In this document: positions 60,181 to 64,000 of the stretch, piece by piece
Position numbering within the stretch: position 1 is the first letter of the stretch
How the letters are laid out: every line of letters starts with the position of its first letter
NCBI RefSeq assembly: GCF_964199755.1
Contig: NC_133897.1
Location: forward strand, 117,437,579-117,501,578
DNA: 64,000 nt
Direction of reading: 5' to 3'
Origin: Larus michahellis
Taxonomy: Eukaryota > Chordata > Aves > Charadriiformes > Laridae
Notes under the pieces: generated by a model
The model's input: the letters and a program-made list of their open reading frames with translations, nothing else
What the model was told of the DNA's origin: nothing
Database searches by the model: none
Position numbers and translations under genes: made by a program

Positions 60181-63100
60181 CTGAAAGAAAAACAAGAGGA
60201 TTATTTGTAATTTAGGTAAGTAAAAATCTAAGTGTGCTTAACAGCCCCTTAACTGAAAGAAGCTGTGAAGGATGGGTAACAGTGCTACAATTTATTTTTT
60301 TTTTTACCTTGTTTCCTTTTAACCCAAGATACATAATGGCCAGAGGAACTTGATCTGCCTTGATGTGTTAGCACTGCCTGCAGGTCATAATAGCCGCAAT
60401 TATTAGAACCAATATCTGAAGAAAGAGGGGGAAAAGAGAGTTACGTAAGTCTTATGTGAACAGTTTTAGCATTTTTAACAGCACGTAGACCAAAGATGCG
60501 TTAGCCCCGATGGCAGCACTGTAGCTGTGTAACACCCCATTTACAGCATGGTTCTAAGTCACTACGAACTAAAAGCAGGGGCTTTCAGCCAGGATAGCCC
60601 CTCAGGGAACTGGGAACGTTGTCCACTTTCACGACATAACTATGTATCCTGGATGTAATGCAAATGCAGTAAGATGAAAGCATTAAAACGATGATGCGTG
60701 GTCAGTAAAGCTTCTGGACAGGTTCAGCCAATACTTCCTTCAAGTGCCAGCTGCTGTCTGCATTCAGGGCAAGCCATGAAACAGCCGGGGCCGCTGCGCT
60801 GAGCATGGGCTGCACAGCGACGCTGCCGAGAATACTCAGGTACAGCAGATCAACTACTCTGCAGTTAGTTCAATTACACTATTCAATTTTGCAATGAAAA
60901 AAAAAAAAAAAAAGGCTAATTCCAAATGTACCGAGAAGGGTGTTACAGTCCCCAACGTGTCTTTACTGCATTTCACAGCATTCCCGACGATCCTCTTTTC
61001 ACTGTCCTCTCAAGCTAGTCAACGCACCCTACCACTTTCTCACGTAGTGCATCACACACAAGCCTCAGGAAGCACCCAATGATGACAATTTGGGTAAACA
61101 GGACCTCCAAAACACCTTCTGCACAGTGTCCTCAACAGAAGGATGAATGCTTAGGACATTCAAGCTCTAAGCCCCTCAAAATTAGCAACACTAGCATCAC
61201 CACAGCAGTTTTAAAAGTCCAATTTAAGTTTTTGTTTTGATTTCAGTGACAAGCCTACATTGCACATCACATGCAAATGTCTTTCAATGTGCATGTCTTT
61301 AGTATCATCCACTTGTCAGATGGATGACAATTATGCCTTTGACTATCTCAACAGCATTTTGACTTGGCTAATCTTTCGATTTCTTAAATTTCTGTCAGTT
61401 TCTGAAGATTAATTTTCAACGGCATTAAAAATAACCAGGGTTCCCAAAATATTCCTGCCACCAAGTCCACTTAAACATGAGTAAATAGAAAGTTACTTTA
61501 AAATAGATTTACTTCCCTGTACTCACCATCAGGAAAAGAAAATGGTTCATATTTAACTTCTTTCTGTGCACCATCACTTTTACTGGACTAAAGAAGAGAA
61601 TATGCTGAATTAATGTGGAATGGTTTTGAGAAAGCTTTAGCGCAATCCTATCAAATACCAACTGTCCATCAATTTAAAGACATTTCTAAGCCTAAACTTT
61701 TTTTGTTGAACTTGAAACAAGTTACATTACCGTATTTCTAGCTGGACATCCAAAAGCCTTATCTAAACAAGACCGCTTTTTAAGGCAAATACATAACCAT
61801 TTTAGCACATAGTGCCTAGACTGTTTACCCACCAGATTTACAGGTTTGGAGCAAGAAAACAATTCTGCAGTTAAAGATTTTATTCCTTGTTAGAGACTTG
61901 CTAGCAGCGGAAGTGGCAACAAGAAAATACCAGAGACAGGCTCTAAGCACCAATACATCATTTTAAAATACCACTCTTTCCTTGCTCCTAACCGCATAAA
62001 AAGAGATGCGACCCATATTCAACTGTTTAAATGAAACTGCTAGGAGTTAGGCCAGGAAAAGAGCAGCAAACTTTAAAAAAATTGGCCAAAACACTAGAGT
62101 TTTAGCTTATTTATTTTTTTGTCTTTGTTAAAGAAAGGCAAGTCAGTTTTAGAGTACGTAGACAGGGTAGGAGATGAAATCATTTACCAAGTTTTTCGAG
62201 TACAGTCTTTTAGCTCACTAGTATGTATATTCTGAATTGTATCAGTCAGACATGTAATACTCCCTTGTACAACCCTTTCCAGTGGTGAGCAGAAAATAGC
62301 TACCTCTACTCCACCGAACAGTGACCTGCCAGCAAGTAATAATGTTTGAAGAGAATCATTTTGTGTCATTCACAGAAAACCTTTAGGCATAATACCAGTA
62401 AGCAGAAACACTACATTTTAATACATTTTGAAATAAAAATCTAAGCAACACCTTTGTCTACAGCATTTAACATTTCTCATACCAAAGCAGATAGTGTATT
62501 TTCATTAACATACACAAAGTTTGAATCCTAAATAAGAAAACAATACTTTTAAGGAAGTCAAGTCTTTTCTAGTCCTTACTGGTATCCCAATTTCACATGT
62601 ATGACTTATTTAATCAAAACATCCTTTAAGACTTACATTCTTTGGCTGTTGATTTACTTTTTTGTCTTCTAGATCTTTGAATTTTGATCGATAAGAAACC
62701 ATTTTTTCCTGAAGGTCTGGAGTACATAGCTCATAGACATCCAACATAAGAGGAAATTTAACATCCTAGGAAGTAAAAAGCATAAAGATTATTAGCATAA
62801 TGTGGTATTCCACATTACAACATTCTCCCACCGGAAGACAACACCAAGTCCAATTAAATGCAACTCTCATCGCATTTATCACAGCCTGATCTACGGAAAT
62901 GTTGCTGACAGTACTTACCTAAAGGGCCACAATACTTTCACAGAAGAATGTCTGATTCAGTATAAACAAACCACCACAAATTAGTACATTCAGTATAAAT
63001 ATTTAGATTCTTTATTATCAGCTGTCATACTTTTATACTGTGGAAATACCTATGCAGGCCTAAGAAAAAAAAAATGCATGTGGAACAACTGTATGCTTAC

Positions 63101-63815
63101 AAAAATGTCAATTTGTGTTATCCAAACAATATTCTAAAATAGTTAACGTGTGCCTTCAATCTTTATTCCTTTGCTTGTCTTGTAAGGATCAGGCATCATC
63201 TACCACGATGCCCCCTGGGCAGCCTAAGAGGTCTGCCAGCCAAGGCCAACAGAAAGCAAAACCGGAACATTGTGCTGTTTGCAGCTGGTTCCTGCATTTG
63301 TCAATCAGAAAGCCAGACAATTAAAATAACTAATACAGGAAGCGTTTGTTAGCATTAACATCTCTCATCAACTTTAGAACACTGTCCAGTGACGGAAAGC
63401 ATGGCCCTCTCCTTAACTGAACATTCTTCTCTGAACCACTGGCAAAGAGAGACCCAAAAGCATCTTAACAGTACTGGAGTAAATTCACTCCTGTCCCTTA
63501 TCTCCTCGCCCCATCTATTTTGGTAGTATAGTTTGCCACACATCATCACAACTGGGAACAAAGCTGCGTACGTAAGCAAAGAAATTGCACTGTTAATATT
63601 TTTAAATGCAATTTAAAAGCAAACAATTTAGTAAACAGCCTTCAAGTATTAGTTGTCACCTATAATAAAAACTCACTGAAAAGCATAAAGAGGAATTAAA
63701 CATCAATATGCAGAAAACTTACCTTAAGAACTTTGGCATTCACAGATTCTTTCTCTTTGTAAAAAAATCTGACCATCTGAATAGTCAGGTACGCTGGCAA
63801 GCGACTAATTTTAGA
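60029..63815 (-). CDS. USP14: USP14 (proteasome-associated ubiquitin carboxyl-terminal hydrolase 14), 3' part, five coding exons
   Basis: USP14 is a cysteine deubiquitinase that binds the 19S proteasome through an N-terminal ubiquitin-like domain and trims ubiquitin chains before degradation. Exons in transcription order: 63723-63815, 62637-62765, 61527-61587, 60308-60415, 60029-60180. They total 543 nt, 180 residues plus stop, equal to human residues 315-494, and all junctions keep phase. Visible landmarks are RLPAYLTIQMVRFFYKEKES, the catalytic His box SSGHYVSWVKRKQ and the Asp box WIKFDDDKVS. The ubiquitin-like domain and catalytic Cys box lie beyond the right edge. The tail IEVIEDEAEQ differs slightly from human VEIMEEESEQ. 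The gene converges on THOC1, as in human. Confidence 0.97.
60308..60415 (-). CDS. USP14: USP14 exon (catalytic His box)
   Basis: 108 nt, human-equivalent about 409-444. It contains IGSNNCGYYDLQAVLTHQGR and GHYVSWVKRKQ; the His of GHYVSW corresponds to catalytic His435. Acceptor CTTCAG, donor GTAAAA on the minus strand. Confidence 0.97.
61527..61587 (-). CDS. USP14: USP14 exon (variable linker)
   Basis: 61 nt, human-equivalent about 389-408, SSKSDGAQKEVKYEPFSFPD. The first ten residues diverge from human while length is kept. Acceptor CTTCTTTAG, donor GTGAGT on the minus strand. Confidence 0.93.
62637..62765 (-). CDS. USP14: USP14 exon (DVKFPLMLDVYELC)
   Basis: 43 codons in phase 0, human-equivalent 346-388, including DVKFPLMLDVYELCTPDLQE and a charged helix YRSKFKDLEDKKVNQQ. 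Acceptor CCTAG, donor GTAAGT on the minus strand. Confidence 0.96.
63723..63815 (-). CDS. USP14: USP14 exon (SKISRLPAYLT)
   Basis: 31 codons in phase 0, human-equivalent residues 315-345, reading SKISRLPAYLTIQMVRFFYK and onward to VLK. The acceptor, read on the minus strand, is a long T run then ATAG; the donor is GTAAGT. Confidence 0.96.
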
Positions 63816-64000
63816 CTATAAAAAAAAAATTTAGAAAAAGCTATTACTTTAGATATTCACAGATGTTTTATACCTTAAACACGGCTCATCCTTAATTACA
63901 GGCTATTCTGGGAATGTATTTGTACACAAACACATAGGAGTATAGTAATGCCTCCTTTGAAGCTCTGTATAGTACTACACTCAAAGAAATAATTTTCAAC

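Larger units (their letters stand above)
60416..64000 (-). other. USP14: USP14 introns in the window
   Basis: Introns at 60416-61526, 61588-62636, 62766-63722 and the partial one from 63816 are A/T-rich and contain no recognised gene or transposon. An A run at about 60895-60913 (T run in the transcript) is the main simple repeat. Confidence 0.65.

Overview
The window looks like a bird nuclear genome. Three multi-exon genes have protein sequences close to, but not identical with, their mammalian orthologs. The only interspersed repeats I can recognise are CR1 LINE fragments, one of them with the 3' ATTCTATG-type end typical of avian CR1. Introns are mostly 0.1-3 kb, and there are no mammalian SINEs. 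Nothing prokaryotic, viral or plasmid-like was recognised. I found no tRNA, rRNA or snoRNA gene and no CRISPR array. I cannot name the species.

Layout. (1) 1-11.5 kb, plus strand: the 3' two-thirds of COLEC12 (collectin-12 / scavenger receptor with C-type lectin, CL-P1). Seven exons carry the end of the stalk, the coiled coil, 49 uninterrupted Gly-X-Y triplets and a galactose-type C-type lectin domain. The 5' exons for the cytoplasmic tail and membrane anchor lie left of the window. (2) 11.5-34 kb: about 22 kb without a supportable protein gene. It holds two CR1 fragments, simple repeats and several AT-rich, homeobox-site-rich islands that could be conserved regulatory elements. (3) 34.0-57.1 kb, plus strand: the complete THOC1 gene (THO complex subunit 1 / HPR1 / p84) with a CpG-island promoter, 21 coding exons with consistent phases, a 656-residue product and a poly(A) signal. 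Three CR1 fragments sit in its introns, all antisense to it. (4) 57.1-59.3 kb: a short tail-to-tail intergenic gap. (5) 59.3-64 kb, minus strand: the last five coding exons of USP14 (proteasome-associated deubiquitinase), including the catalytic His and Asp boxes; its 5' exons lie to the right of the window.

The order and orientation COLEC12 > THOC1 > < USP14 match human 18p11.32, so this is a conserved vertebrate synteny block and not a functional operon. The products work in different places: COLEC12 at the cell surface, THOC1 in co-transcriptional mRNP assembly and export, USP14 on the 19S proteasome. Splice junctions were placed by combining GT/AG sites, reading phase and remembered human protein sequence; no alignment was run.

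I did not find a convincing undescribed system. The most useful second-look items are the lineage-specific COLEC12 C-terminus on a tiny last coding exon, the candidate noncoding elements between COLEC12 and THOC1, a 45-bp tandem repeat near 31.1 kb, and a G-run just inside THOC1 intron 1.
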